Shown here in pieces: positions 30,696 to 40,043 of a stretch of DNA of 64,000 nt. The position numbers and the translations under genes are program-made. Position 1 is the first letter of the stretch. Each line of letters starts with the position of its first letter. This stretch comes from Alphaproteobacteria bacterium UBA1301 (GTDB taxonomy: Bacteria; Pseudomonadota; Alphaproteobacteria; Micropepsales; Micropepsaceae): contig DBUB01000010.1 of assembly GCA_002307725.1 (NCBI GenBank), positions 186,001-250,000 of the forward strand, written 5' to 3'. A model generated the notes under the pieces. The model was given only the letters and a program-made list of their open reading frames with translations, did no database searches and had not been told where the DNA came from.

Positions 30696-33616
30696 TCGCC
30701 GCTCCATCCGTTCGACGACCATTCGCGCACCCGCGCCAGATGGTCGAAATCGCCCACCATATCGACATGCACCGGGGCCACGCGCGAACGGTAGCCGGTG
30801 GTGACATCGTCGAACAATTTGACGCGCCCGACCAATCGCTCCAGCGCTGCGGTGGCGAGCACGGCCGCATCGGCGTCGATCTCTTTTACCTTGCCGGGCT
30901 CGGCCGTGCCGCTGATCTGGATATACGACAGTTCTTCCGGCGCCAGCGCGGGCACGCCCGCGAAGCCGCCTTGTTGCAGGATCGCGCCCTCCAGCGGCAA
31001 TTGCGGCGCGAGCAGCACTTTCACCTGGCTGCCGCTGGGCGGCGTGCCGGTCTTGTAGTCGACGATCGCGGCGCCACCAGATTTGAGCCGGTCGATGCGG
31101 TCGGCGATGCCATGAAGCCGGAACGGTCCTCCGTCCACGGAAAATGTGATCTCGCCGCGCACTTCGAGAAAGCTTTCGGCGATCAGCACCCGCCGTTCGG
31201 CTTCGACGCCGACAAACCATTGCGCGGCGTTAAGGAACCGCGGCCGCCACAGCGCCGTAATGGCCCGCGGCAGCTTCAGCTCGTCGAACACCTCATCAAC
31301 GATCTCGGCCATCTTGCCCACGGCATCCGCGGGAAGCTCGGCGTGGCGGCGGATGAAGCGTTCGAGTACGCTATGAAACGCCGAGCCGCGTTCCAAATAA
31401 CCAATGTCGGCGTCGATCGGGTCGAGCGGCCGCAGCCGTAGAATCTTCTTGGCGTAGATCGCGTAGGGATCACGCACCCATCGCTCAATGTCGGTGACCG
31501 ACAATTCGCGCGGCCGCACCGCCAGTGGCGGGCAGGGATACGGCGGCGGTTCCGGCGTCGGCGCGCCGGGATCGGACAGGGCCACAGCGATGTCGCGGTA
31601 TTGGACATCGAGCGCCAGCTTGGCGTCGATGCCGAGGCCGCGCGTCAGTTGTTGCAGGCGCTGAATCCAGCGCGAAGCGACCATCGGCGTGCCTTCGGAC
31701 TTCATTGCTCGCGTCAGCACCACCTTCGGGGCCGCCGCCAGCGAGGCGAAGTCATGTGCCGACAGCCCGATGGCCCGCTCCAGCTGATCGAGTCCGAGTG
31801 TCGCCCGCATCGGCCGCGAGAACCACGGATCATTGCTCGCTGCCGCCGGCCATGAGCCTTCGTTCAATCCACCCAGAACGATGAGGTCGAAGCTTTGCAA
31901 CCGCGCTTCCAGCGGTCCCAGAATGGCCAGCCGCGGATGCCGTCCATACGCCGGGCGCACCGGCACTTCGGCCATCATCTCGTGCAGCAACGGTGCATAA
32001 GACCCCGGCTCGATGTCGGGCAGATCGTCCGCCGCCTCGGCCAGGCCGCGGATGAAATCATTGGCCGCCGCGCCATCGGGCCCATTCCACAATGTTGGTG
32101 CCAAGGTGTCGGCCGCCGCCACATGCGCTTGTACAATCGTGTTGAGTGACACTTCGGCGTTTGCCAGCGCCGTTTCGAGCGGCTCCAGCATTTCACGTAC
32201 GCGCGCAAACCATTGCTGCAACGCCGCCGGTGCTTCGCTCAGCGCTTTGGCGATGCCCGCCAATCCGCGATCCGGCCGCGGCCCGCGCAACGCTTTGTCA
32301 AGCCCACGCGCCATGCTGCGGAATGCGGCCGCCTCGTCGCCCAGGCTCGCCAGCGGATGCTTCAGCACCGCCAACAGTTGGATCGGTGCGAACGCTTCGT
32401 CGGCGGCTTCGGCGAGCAAACAGAGGAACGATCCGGCTGGTGTGCGCGGCAAAGGACGTCCGGCGGAATCGTCGATGGCGACGGACCAGCGCGACATCTC
32501 GGCCGTCACGCGGCGCGCCAGCCCACGGTCGCGAGTGACCAGCGCCGCCCGCTGCTCCGGCGTTTCCAACGCCTCGCGCAGCAGCAATGCAATGACCGCC
32601 GCTTCGTCGGCCGGATCGGCCGCCTCATACAGCGACAGACCCGTCACCTCGGGCGGATCGAGACTCTCGGCCAAGGCCCGCCACGCGTCGGTGGTTGGCG
32701 CCGGACGCAGTACTTCGCGCAGCAATCGCTCGCGCGCGGGTGACGCGGGCGCATCCGTCCAAGCCTCGACTTGGTCGCGCCGGACTTCCATCCGCTCCAG
32801 CAATTGTTTCAGCGAGAATTGCGGATGGTTCGGCTCGATGCGCTCCCAACTGTCAGCATCGAGATCTTGGTCGAGGCCCGGCAGTACCACCAGTCCATTG
32901 GGCAGCCGCGCGATCACGCTGAGCAGTTCCGCTGTGGCGGGCATCGAGCCGGTCGAACCGGCGGCGACAATCGGCCGGTCCGGCGGAGTCTCTTGCAGCC
33001 GTTGGGCCAGCGCCCGCAATGCGCGATTACGGTGATCGGCGGGATTGATACAGCCCTCGGCTTCCAGCAGCGGCGGCCAAGCGGTGGCGATGAGCGAGAG
33101 AAACGCTTTCACCTCGGCCCAATGCTCGGCCAGCGCGGCAGGCGCGAGATCGTCGAGTTTGCTTAAGTCGGCGCCTTGCCGCTCCACGTCGTCCATCACG
33201 GTCGCGAGGCTGCGCGACAAGGTTGCGGCTTGGCCGAAAGTCATGGTGCCGCCGTCGCGGCCATGGCTCCAGCGGCGGATCAGGGCCGCGAGCAAAAGCC
33301 GCCGCCGCAAGGGCGCGATCGCAGGCGGCAGGTCGAGGTCGTCCGGCGACGCATCGAGCAGCAACTCGTCTTCGTCGACATCGCCGAGTGGCCGGAAATC
33401 GGGCAGCAGCGCGGCGCCGCCGGCCGCGCGCGCGAAAATCTCGGCGATGCTGCGCGCGGCCCGCCGCGTCGGCAGATAGATGGTGACGTCGGCCAGCGCC
33501 ATGGCATCGCTGCCGATGCGCGCCAGCAAACCTCTCGCCAAGGCGGCAGAGAACGGCACGCTGGCCGGAATGGTGAAGACGTGCGCGCGCTCGCGCCTGT
33601 CAGGCGGCGGGGGCAA
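30692..33616 (-). CDS. addB: Double-strand break repair protein AddB
   Basis: A 974-residue subunit. The N-terminal helicase-like region begins FTIPASVPFSAALARGLLAR, with VTIYLPTRRAARSI and DFRPLGDVDEDELLL. The C-terminal PD-(D/E)XK nuclease has GGAAIVDYKTGTPPSGSQ. Alphaproteobacterial AddB proteins lack a functional Walker A; none is seen here either. The only start near the domain is TTG at 33616, overlapping the end of murU by 17 bp. Acts with AddA in the cytoplasm. Confidence 0.94.
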   Translation of the reverse strand: MPPPPDRRERAHVFTIPASVPFSAALARGLLARIGSDAMALADVTIYLPTRRAARSIAEIFARAAGGAALLPDFRPLGDVDEDELLLDASPDDLDLPPAIAPLRRRLLLAALIRRWSHGRDGGTMTFGQAATLSRSLATVMDDVERQGADLSKLDDLAPAALAEHWAEVKAFLSLIATAWPPLLEAEGCINPADHRNRALRALAQRLQETPPDRPIVAAGSTGSMPATAELLSVIARLPNGLVVLPGLDQDLDADSWERIEPNHPQFSLKQLLERMEVRRDQVEAWTDAPASPARERLLREVLRPAPTTDAWRALAESLDPPEVTGLSLYEAADPADEAAVIALLLREALETPEQRAALVTRDRGLARRVTAEMSRWSVAIDDSAGRPLPRTPAGSFLCLLAEAADEAFAPIQLLAVLKHPLASLGDEAAAFRSMARGLDKALRGPRPDRGLAGIAKALSEAPAALQQWFARVREMLEPLETALANAEVSLNTIVQAHVAAADTLAPTLWNGPDGAAANDFIRGLAEAADDLPDIEPGSYAPLLHEMMAEVPVRPAYGRHPRLAILGPLEARLQSFDLIVLGGLNEGSWPAAASNDPWFSRPMRATLGLDQLERAIGLSAHDFASLAAAPKVVLTRAMKSEGTPMVASRWIQRLQQLTRGLGIDAKLALDVQYRDIAVALSDPGAPTPEPPPYPCPPLAVRPRELSVTDIERWVRDPYAIYAKKILRLRPLDPIDADIGYLERGSAFHSVLERFIRRHAELPADAVGKMAEIVDEVFDELKLPRAITALWRPRFLNAAQWFVGVEAERRVLIAESFLEVRGEITFSVDGGPFRLHGIADRIDRLKSGGAAIVDYKTGTPPSGSQVKVLLAPQLPLEGAILQQGGFAGVPALAPEELSYIQISGTAEPGKVKEIDADAAVLATAALERLVGRVKLFDDVTTGYRSRVAPVHVDMVGDFDHLARVREWSSNGWSGE

Positions 33617-34325
33617 GGTCGGTCAAATATGCTTCGGCTTCCGTCACCGCTTGTGGCGTGCCGACGTGAATCCAAACGCCGTCCAAACGGATACCAAACA
33701 GCCGTTCCTTCTCGATCGCCCGGTCCCACACCACATTGGTGGAGAACCCGCCTTCGGGCGGATCGTCGAACAGCCGCGGATGAACGATCTGAACCCCGGG
33801 GAAGGCAAACGGCGATACCCGGCCGGATGGAACGCGGCTGAGATGGCCCATCGGATCCATCAGGAAGTCGCCGACGCCTTCATAGCCCATAGAGTGGATC
33901 AGCGGCACCATCAGCAGCAGCGCGTCCATTGCTTCGGGGTCCCAGCGCTTCTTCATCTGATCGAGGGCGCGGCCGTAGCCTTCGACCCAAATCGTGTCCG
34001 AGTTGTGAATGTAGAACGGTTCGTCGCCGAAATAGTGCAACGCCTTGGTCACGCCGCCGCCGGTGCCGAGCAGCCCGTCGCTCTCGTCCGAGTAGATGAT
34101 CTCGACGTCCTTGCGGCTGGCGAGGTGGTCTTTGATCATCTCGGCCTTGTAGTGCAGGTTGACGATGATGGTGGTGACGCCGGCTTCCACCAGCCGGTCG
34201 ATGGCGTGATCGATCAGCGCCTTGCCGGCGACCTCGACCAGCGGTTTGGGACGCGTATCGGTCAATGGCCGCATGCGGGTGCCAAGACCCGCTGCCATGA
34301 TCATCGCACGCGTCGGAAAACTCAT
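33600..34325 (-). CDS. murU: N-acetylmuramate alpha-1-phosphate uridylyltransferase
   Basis: A 241-residue nucleotidyltransferase with the pyrophosphorylase signature MIMAAGLGTRMRPLTDTRPK and PLVEVAGKALIDH, then GLLGTGGGVTKAL and FYIHNSDTIWVEG. Next to the kinase AmgK this points to MurU of the muramic-acid recycling route, which makes UDP-MurNAc directly from recycled MurNAc and bypasses MurA, giving intrinsic fosfomycin tolerance. ATG 34325 is one base from the upstream gene's stop. Confidence 0.9.
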   Translation of the reverse strand: MSFPTRAMIMAAGLGTRMRPLTDTRPKPLVEVAGKALIDHAIDRLVEAGVTTIIVNLHYKAEMIKDHLASRKDVEIIYSDESDGLLGTGGGVTKALHYFGDEPFYIHNSDTIWVEGYGRALDQMKKRWDPEAMDALLLMVPLIHSMGYEGVGDFLMDPMGHLSRVPSGRVSPFAFPGVQIVHPRLFDDPPEGGFSTNVVWDRAIEKERLFGIRLDGVWIHVGTPQAVTEAEAYLTDLAPAA

Positions 34326-34326
34326 A

Positions 34327-35430
34327 TCAGACTCCTTGGTTCGGGACGCCGCGCGCCGCGAACGGTATCGTCCGATCATACCATGATTTCAGGCCCGTCA
34401 AGGCGGGATGGTTGAGATCGGTGGCGAGATACGACCACACTCTGGGCAGAAGGTCGAGATAGCGCGCCTTGCCGTCGCGCCGAAACAGGCGGGCGAAGAT
34501 GCCGACGATCTTGGTGTTGCGCTGGGCGGCATAGACGGCCATCTCCAGACCGAACGCCGCTTCGTCGACCGGGGTCCCTTGCTGGCGCATTTTGTTAAGG
34601 TAATGCGACAGGGTGAGGCGGCCAGTCTCGGCGGAAACGTCGCGGCGGGCATCTTCCACCAGCGAGATCATGTCATAGGCGGGCGACCCGGCAACGCCGT
34701 CCTGGAAGTCGATCAAGCCAACCCGTGCGGCACCGCTGCGTCCCGGCATCCACATCAGATTCTGGGCGTGATAATCGCGATGCACGAACACCGGGCGGGC
34801 GCCGAGCACCGGGCTCAGCGCCGCGCGCCACAGCGCGTGGAATTCGGAAATCTCATCCGCCGTTGCCGCGCGGCCAAGCCCGACCGGGAAGAACCACTCG
34901 GTCAGCAAATCGACTTCCGCCAGCAGGGCGGTTTCGTCATAGGCGTGGAGCGTCTTATCTGGTGGCAGGACGGCAGGTGCCGTCTCGGCATGAATCCGCG
35001 CGAGCACCTCCGCAGCGCCTTGATAGAGCTGGGGTTCGGCGACGCCCTTGGCGAGGGAGTCCGTGAAGAGGTCGGCGCCGAGGTCTTCCATCAGCACGAA
35101 ACCGCGTGGCGCATCGGCGGCGTAGATTTCGGGGGCGCTGAGGCCGAGGCTGGTGAGATAATTCGCAGCGGCCACAAAGCGGGCGCAGTCGGCACCGGCG
35201 AGCCGTGCGACAGCGTTGTAGCCGAGGGCTTGGCGCACTTCAGGCGTCGCATTGGCGGGCGCGGTGGGGGCTTCAGCGCCTTGCGGCTGATCCATCAGCA
35301 ACGCGGTCTGGCCCCTACGGCGAAGGCGGATGTAGCGGCGGGTGGAGGCGTCGCCGGTCAGCGGTAGGCGTTCGGCGTCGGCCCAGCCGGCATCGGTCAG
35401 AAAAGCATCAATCGAGCGGTCAGAGGGCAA
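34327..35430 (-). CDS. amgK: N-acetylmuramate/N-acetylglucosamine kinase AmgK (aminoglycoside phosphotransferase fold)
   Basis: About 367 residues of the APH/choline kinase fold: PLTGDASTRRYIRLRRRG, ATP-side FVLMEDLGADLFTD, catalytic HRDYHAQNLMWMPGR and metal-binding VGLIDFQDGVAGSPAYDM. It phosphorylates the anomeric position of MurNAc to feed MurU. Start is uncertain: an ATG at 35499 would overlap tsaE by 80 bp, so I prefer the TTG at 35430, which overlaps by 11 bp and has GGGGAT upstream. Confidence 0.88.
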   Translation of the reverse strand: MPSDRSIDAFLTDAGWADAERLPLTGDASTRRYIRLRRRGQTALLMDQPQGAEAPTAPANATPEVRQALGYNAVARLAGADCARFVAAANYLTSLGLSAPEIYAADAPRGFVLMEDLGADLFTDSLAKGVAEPQLYQGAAEVLARIHAETAPAVLPPDKTLHAYDETALLAEVDLLTEWFFPVGLGRAATADEISEFHALWRAALSPVLGARPVFVHRDYHAQNLMWMPGRSGAARVGLIDFQDGVAGSPAYDMISLVEDARRDVSAETGRLTLSHYLNKMRQQGTPVDEAAFGLEMAVYAAQRNTKIVGIFARLFRRDGKARYLDLLPRVWSYLATDLNHPALTGLKSWYDRTIPFAARGVPNQGV

Positions 35431-35902
35431 GGTGAAATCCCCGGAAATGGGAAGCCCAGCGCGCCGGTCCGGTAAGTTCGGCAAGGCGGTTTTGGGCATC
35501 CGGCATGGTCAACGAAACGGTCAAGGCATCTTCGGGCAAGAGCCCGCCGGCGCGCTCCGGCCATTCGACCAGGACGGCGCCGTCTTCAAGGGCCTCGTCC
35601 AAACCCAGCTCGGCGATCTCGCGCGGGTCTTCGAGGCGGTAGAGGTCGTAATGGTACACGATCAGCCGTGGCGCCTCGTAGGTCTGCACCAGGGTGAAGG
35701 TAGGGCTTGGCATCGGGCCGGAGAGGCCAAGGGCGGTGAGGATGCCGCGCGCCAGCGTCGTCTTGCCGGCGCCAAGGTCCCCGGCCAAGGCGATGAGGTC
35801 GCCGACCTGAAGCCCAGCCGCGAGCTGCGCCCCAAGGGCGGCGGTGTCGGCCAGGTTGCGGAGGGCGAAGCGGGCGTTAAACGGCTGCGATTCCGTGTTC
35901 AT
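35420..35902 (-). CDS. tsaE: tRNA t6A biosynthesis ATPase TsaE (YjeE)
   Basis: A 160-residue ATPase. Walker A is LAGDLGAGKTTLARG; MPSPTFTLVQTYE and IVYHYDLYRLEDPREIAELG are diagnostic. It works with TsaB and TsaD to put threonylcarbamoyl on A37 of ANN-decoding tRNAs. ATG 35902 heads MNTESQPFNARFALRN. It leads the tsaE-amgK-murU-addB-addA run. In relatives divL lies just upstream; here two other genes separate them. Confidence 0.95.
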   Translation of the reverse strand: MNTESQPFNARFALRNLADTAALGAQLAAGLQVGDLIALAGDLGAGKTTLARGILTALGLSGPMPSPTFTLVQTYEAPRLIVYHYDLYRLEDPREIAELGLDEALEDGAVLVEWPERAGGLLPEDALTVSLTMPDAQNRLAELTGPARWASHFRGFHLAL

Positions 35903-35994
35903 TTGTCTACTATTAGCCCGGCAGCCGGGCCGCCTCAACGAGACCAATTCCGCTTTCGATTGCGGGGCAGGCCCCGGGCGTGGTACCCGGCCAC

Positions 35995-37203
35995 ATGACC
36001 CAACACATTGTCATTATCGGAGCAGGACAGGCGGGGGCCCAGGCGGTCGCCAGTCTGCGCAGCGAAGGTTTCACCGGCGCCATCACCATGGTGGGGGACG
36101 AGGCGTTCGTGCCGTATCAGCGCCCGCCGCTGTCCAAGGCCTATCTGATGGGCACGTTCGAGCGGGCGCGGCTGTTCCTCAAACCCGAGCACGCTTATGC
36201 CGACACCGGCTGTGAGCTGCTCCTGAACACCAGCGCCAAGACGATCGACTGCGCCGCCAAGACGGTGAGTTTGAACAACGGGCGGGTGCTGGCCTATGAC
36301 CAGCTTCTGCTTGCCACCGGCACGCGCATCCGGCCGATCAAATGTCCGGGCGCAGAGCTGAAGGGCATTCACTATCTGCGCAGCATCGCCGACGTCGACC
36401 GGTTGCAGCCGGAATTTGCGACCGGCAAGAAGCTGATGGTGATCGGCGGCGGCTTCATCGGTTTGGAAGTGGCGGCGGTGGCGGCCAAGCATGGGCTTGA
36501 GGTCACGGTGTTTGAAGCGCTGGAGCGCGTGATGGCGCGAGCGGTGTCGAAACCGATTTCCGATTTCTTCGAAGGCGCGCATCGCGCGGCGGGGGTGACG
36601 ATCATCACCGGCACCGGCGTCGAAGGTTTTGACGGCGACGGCGCGGTAACGGCCGTGCGCGCGGGGGGCAAGAGCTATCCCGCCGATCTGGTGCTGGTCG
36701 GCATCGGCGTGCTGCCGAATAGCGAGATTGCGGCGGCAGCCGGGATCGACTGCCAGAATGGCATCGTCGTCGACAAAAATGCGCGGACCAGTGATCCCAA
36801 CGTTTTCGCGGCGGGCGATGTCACTTGGCACCAAGGCCGCGACGGCCAGTGGCTGCGGCTGGAAAGTGTGCAGAACGCGATCGATCAGGCCAAGCATGCG
36901 GCGGCGGCGATGGCGGGCAAGCCCAAGGCGTATAACGAAGTGCCGTGGTTCTGGTCGGATCAATTCGATCTCAAACTGCAGATCGCGGGGCTGACGCGGC
37001 CGGGTGATGTCCAAGTGCTGCGTGGCGATCCTGAGCTGCGAAAATTCGCCGTGTTCCATTTGCGCGGCGGCGCGGTGGCGGCGGTGGAAGCGGTCAACAG
37101 CGCGCCGGAATATCTGATCGGCCGAAAACTGATTGCCGAAGGGGCAAGGGTCGCCGCCGAACGGCTGGCGGATCTGTCGGTGCCGATCAAGAACGTGGTA
37201 TGA
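35995..37203 (+). CDS. NAD(P)H:ferredoxin/rubredoxin reductase family flavoprotein
   Basis: A 402-residue FAD enzyme of the BphA4/AlkT type. N-terminal FAD motif HIVIIGAGQAGAQAVASLR; YQRPPLSKAYLMG flavin-contact segment; NAD motif LMVIGGGFIGLEVAAVAAKH; FAD ribityl motif DPNVFAAGDVTW; and the WFWSDQFDLKLQIAGL region typical of these reductases. It should pass electrons from NAD(P)H to a 2Fe-2S ferredoxin or Rieske protein. No partner ferredoxin gene is adjacent. Divergent from tsaE. Confidence 0.9.
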   Translation: MTQHIVIIGAGQAGAQAVASLRSEGFTGAITMVGDEAFVPYQRPPLSKAYLMGTFERARLFLKPEHAYADTGCELLLNTSAKTIDCAAKTVSLNNGRVLAYDQLLLATGTRIRPIKCPGAELKGIHYLRSIADVDRLQPEFATGKKLMVIGGGFIGLEVAAVAAKHGLEVTVFEALERVMARAVSKPISDFFEGAHRAAGVTIITGTGVEGFDGDGAVTAVRAGGKSYPADLVLVGIGVLPNSEIAAAAGIDCQNGIVVDKNARTSDPNVFAAGDVTWHQGRDGQWLRLESVQNAIDQAKHAAAAMAGKPKAYNEVPWFWSDQFDLKLQIAGLTRPGDVQVLRGDPELRKFAVFHLRGGAVAAVEAVNSAPEYLIGRKLIAEGARVAAERLADLSVPIKNVV

Positions 37204-37205
37204 CG

Positions 37206-39803
37206 CTAATCGTCAGACCAGTCTTGCAAGCGGGTGGCGATTTCGCGCACAACGCCATCCCAATCGTTGAGCGTCCGCTGCCGGAATAGAACTGCCGTGG
37301 GATACCATGGCGTATCGGACCGCTCCATCAGCCAACGCCAATCCGGCAAGTAGGGAAGCAAAATCCACACCGGTTTACCCATGGCGCCAGCGGCATGCGC
37401 AAAGGATGTGTCGACCGTGATAACGAGGTCCAGTGCATCGATCAGGCCCGCAGTATTACCGAAATCTCCGATTTCGGGGCCGTAAGTCTGCAGTGGTGAG
37501 GCCGTCAAACTAACCGCATCGCTGTCGCGGATTTCTTTTTGTAATACGAAGAAGTCATACGGCAATTGCCACAACGGCTCAAAACGGGCCAACGCAATGC
37601 TCCGCTTGGCATCGTTCTTGTGCGTCGGTTTTCCCGACCAAGCCAGACCAATACGCCGCCGTTTCTTGGGCCCCAGTTTCGCCTGCCACTTCTGGCGCAT
37701 ATCCGGCGGGGCCGACAAATAAGGGACTTCAGCGGGAATGGATGCCAAAGGGTGAAAAGACCGGCAAGCCAACGGCAGGCTCATAACCGGACACTGATAA
37801 TCGAAGTTCGGCAATTGGGCCCCGCTGGGAACCACTTGCGCCGGACTTTGTAACGTGGCCATTAGCGGAAACAGTGTCCGCGGCACTTCGAAAACGAGCT
37901 TCGCTCCCAAACCGCTGAGAAGCGGCAAATAGCGGCTAAACTGGATCGTGTCGCCGAGCCCCTGCTCGGGCCAAATCAACAATGTCTTGCCGCGCAGATT
38001 TTCCTGACCTGTCCATAGCGGCTGCTGAAAACTGCGGCTGTAGCTCTTGGCATCACCGCGCTTCCAACGCCATTCGTAAAGCGGCCAGCCGTTCTCGTAG
38101 TCGCCGCGCAAAAGCAACAGCAGCGCCTTGTTCCACCACGCATCGACATAATCGGAGCGGATGGCAATGGCGCGATCATAATCGGCGAGAGCTTCATCGA
38201 GATCGCCGTGTTGCTGGTAGCAAAGTCCCCGGTTGTTATAGGCCTCGTGCGAATTGGTTTGCGCTGCGATCGCCGCGTTGTAATCGGCCATCGCCTCGTC
38301 GTTGCGATCCTGCATCGCATAGATGTTGCCACGATTGTTGAGTGCCATCACATGGCCCGGCTCAATGGCAATGGCAGCATTGTAGCTCGCGAGCGCGTCC
38401 TCGATGCGGCAATGCTCTCTGAGCGCGTTGCCGCGATTATAGTAGGAATGCGCCACACGCGGCCGCAAAGCGATCGCCCGATCGAAATCGGCAATTGCCA
38501 GGTCGTGGTGACCGAGCTTCAGATGTGCGCTGCCGCGGTTGTTGTAGGCATTGGCATAGTTCGGACGCAGTGCGATGGCCTGCGTAAAATCGGCCAGTGC
38601 CGCTTCGGTCTGGTCCAGGTCCATATAGGCCGTGCCGCGGTTATTGAAAAACTCAGCTTGATTGGGATTGATTTCCAGCGCCCGGTTGTAACACTCCAAC
38701 GCCGATGCAGTCGCCTTCTGCTCCCGGTAGATGTTGCCGCGGTTGGAATGGGCCTCAGCGTTATTTGGGTTGAGTGCTATAGCCCGTTCGTAATCCGCCA
38801 AGGCGTTATCAAGGTGGCCAATATCCTTCAGAATATTGCCGCGATTGATATAGGCCTCCGCGAGGTTTGGCTTGAGCGAAAGCGCGCGGTCGCAGCTTTT
38901 TAGCCCGTCTTCCAACCGGCCAAGGCAGTGCAGGACGTTGCTGCGATTGTTGTGCACTTCGGCGAGTTCGGGGGCTAGTGCGACCGCAATGTCGTAGCTT
39001 GCCAGGGCATCCTGAAAGCGTCCCATCTCTTGCAACAGGGCGCCGCGGTTGCTGTGGGCCTCGGCATAGCTCGGCTGCAGGGCGATGGCCCGATCATAGT
39101 CGCCGAGAGCCTCGTCCATCTTGCGTTGCGCTTTCAAAATATTTGCGCGGTTGTTGAAAGCGACGGCAAAGGACGGATTCAGCGCGATTGCCCGGTCGAG
39201 CGCTGCTGCCGCTTCGGTGAGACGTCCCAGCGTTATCAGCAAGCAGGCGTGGTCGTTATGCGCATTCGCGGAATTGGGCTCTAGCGCCACCAGCCGGTCA
39301 TAACAGGCCAGGGCGACGGAATGACGCCGTAACATCTGCAGCACCACGCCGCGACTTCTCCAGGCATCGGCAAAGTCCGGAGCGTGTGCGAGAGCACGGT
39401 CATAAGCCGCCAGCGCTTCTTCCAGCCGGCCAAGGGATTTAAGCACCAAGCCACGATTGTGATGGCCGTCGGCGAAGTCCGGCTTGAGCGCCACGGCTTG
39501 GTCGAGCGCCGTTAAGGCTTCCGCGTTTTGTCCCATATGGTGCAGGCTGACACCGAGATTTGACCAAGCCTCAAAGTTCGTCGGCGTCCGGCTGAGGCAT
39601 TGCTGCAGCAGCTCGATAGCTTCTTGGTTCCGGCCCAATTGCGACAGGGCTGTACCGTAGAGAAACAGCAAACCTGAATGGTCGGGAAATTTCGGCAAGA
39701 GACGGCGGTAGGTTTCGGCTGCCTGGCGCACGTCGCCATTTTTATGCAGTGCGACAGCATCGCGAAAAATCTGGTTTAGATCGGTAGACAAACTGTTTCC
39801 CAA
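37206..39803 (-). CDS. TPR-repeat protein with C-terminal glycosyltransferase-like domain (large paralogue)
   Basis: An 865-residue protein. Residues about 8-555 form roughly 16 tandem TPRs with the recurring NRG(N/S) and YDRAIAL patterns. The C-terminal 270 residues form a heptosyltransferase/GT9-like domain: GKTLLIWPEQGLGDTIQFSR, RIGLAWSGKPTHKND and ITVDTSFAHAAGAMGKPVWI, then WRWLMERSDTPWYP. This fits proteins that glycosylate or recognise peptides bound by the TPR arc. A smaller paralogue is encoded at 42890-44560, beyond divL. No signal peptide. Glycosyltransferase activity is inferred. Confidence 0.85.
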   Translation of the reverse strand: MGNSLSTDLNQIFRDAVALHKNGDVRQAAETYRRLLPKFPDHSGLLFLYGTALSQLGRNQEAIELLQQCLSRTPTNFEAWSNLGVSLHHMGQNAEALTALDQAVALKPDFADGHHNRGLVLKSLGRLEEALAAYDRALAHAPDFADAWRSRGVVLQMLRRHSVALACYDRLVALEPNSANAHNDHACLLITLGRLTEAAAALDRAIALNPSFAVAFNNRANILKAQRKMDEALGDYDRAIALQPSYAEAHSNRGALLQEMGRFQDALASYDIAVALAPELAEVHNNRSNVLHCLGRLEDGLKSCDRALSLKPNLAEAYINRGNILKDIGHLDNALADYERAIALNPNNAEAHSNRGNIYREQKATASALECYNRALEINPNQAEFFNNRGTAYMDLDQTEAALADFTQAIALRPNYANAYNNRGSAHLKLGHHDLAIADFDRAIALRPRVAHSYYNRGNALREHCRIEDALASYNAAIAIEPGHVMALNNRGNIYAMQDRNDEAMADYNAAIAAQTNSHEAYNNRGLCYQQHGDLDEALADYDRAIAIRSDYVDAWWNKALLLLLRGDYENGWPLYEWRWKRGDAKSYSRSFQQPLWTGQENLRGKTLLIWPEQGLGDTIQFSRYLPLLSGLGAKLVFEVPRTLFPLMATLQSPAQVVPSGAQLPNFDYQCPVMSLPLACRSFHPLASIPAEVPYLSAPPDMRQKWQAKLGPKKRRRIGLAWSGKPTHKNDAKRSIALARFEPLWQLPYDFFVLQKEIRDSDAVSLTASPLQTYGPEIGDFGNTAGLIDALDLVITVDTSFAHAAGAMGKPVWILLPYLPDWRWLMERSDTPWYPTAVLFRQRTLNDWDGVVREIATRLQDWSDD

Positions 39804-40043
39804 TTCGCGCCGCGAAAATATGCCACGAGTCTGCGGGCCTTAGCAGACGGCCGCATGAAATCATCCTAGAACCTACGGCGCGTTCAGGCCCCACCAAAAT
39901 GTAAAAATGTTGAAAACATGTAATCACGGGCAGGTCTGCGGTCTATTGCGATAGGTTGGCTAATTCAGGCGGCAAAAACGAACACTACCCGTTCGTACGC
40001 TGGCGCTACTCACCCGCTCCCCTAGGGGGCGAGGCGACCGGCG

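Noticed and set aside
28740..30794. Long open frame on the plus strand opposite addA
   Set aside because: It mirrors addA codon structure in high-GC DNA, shows no domain, and addA is unmistakable.
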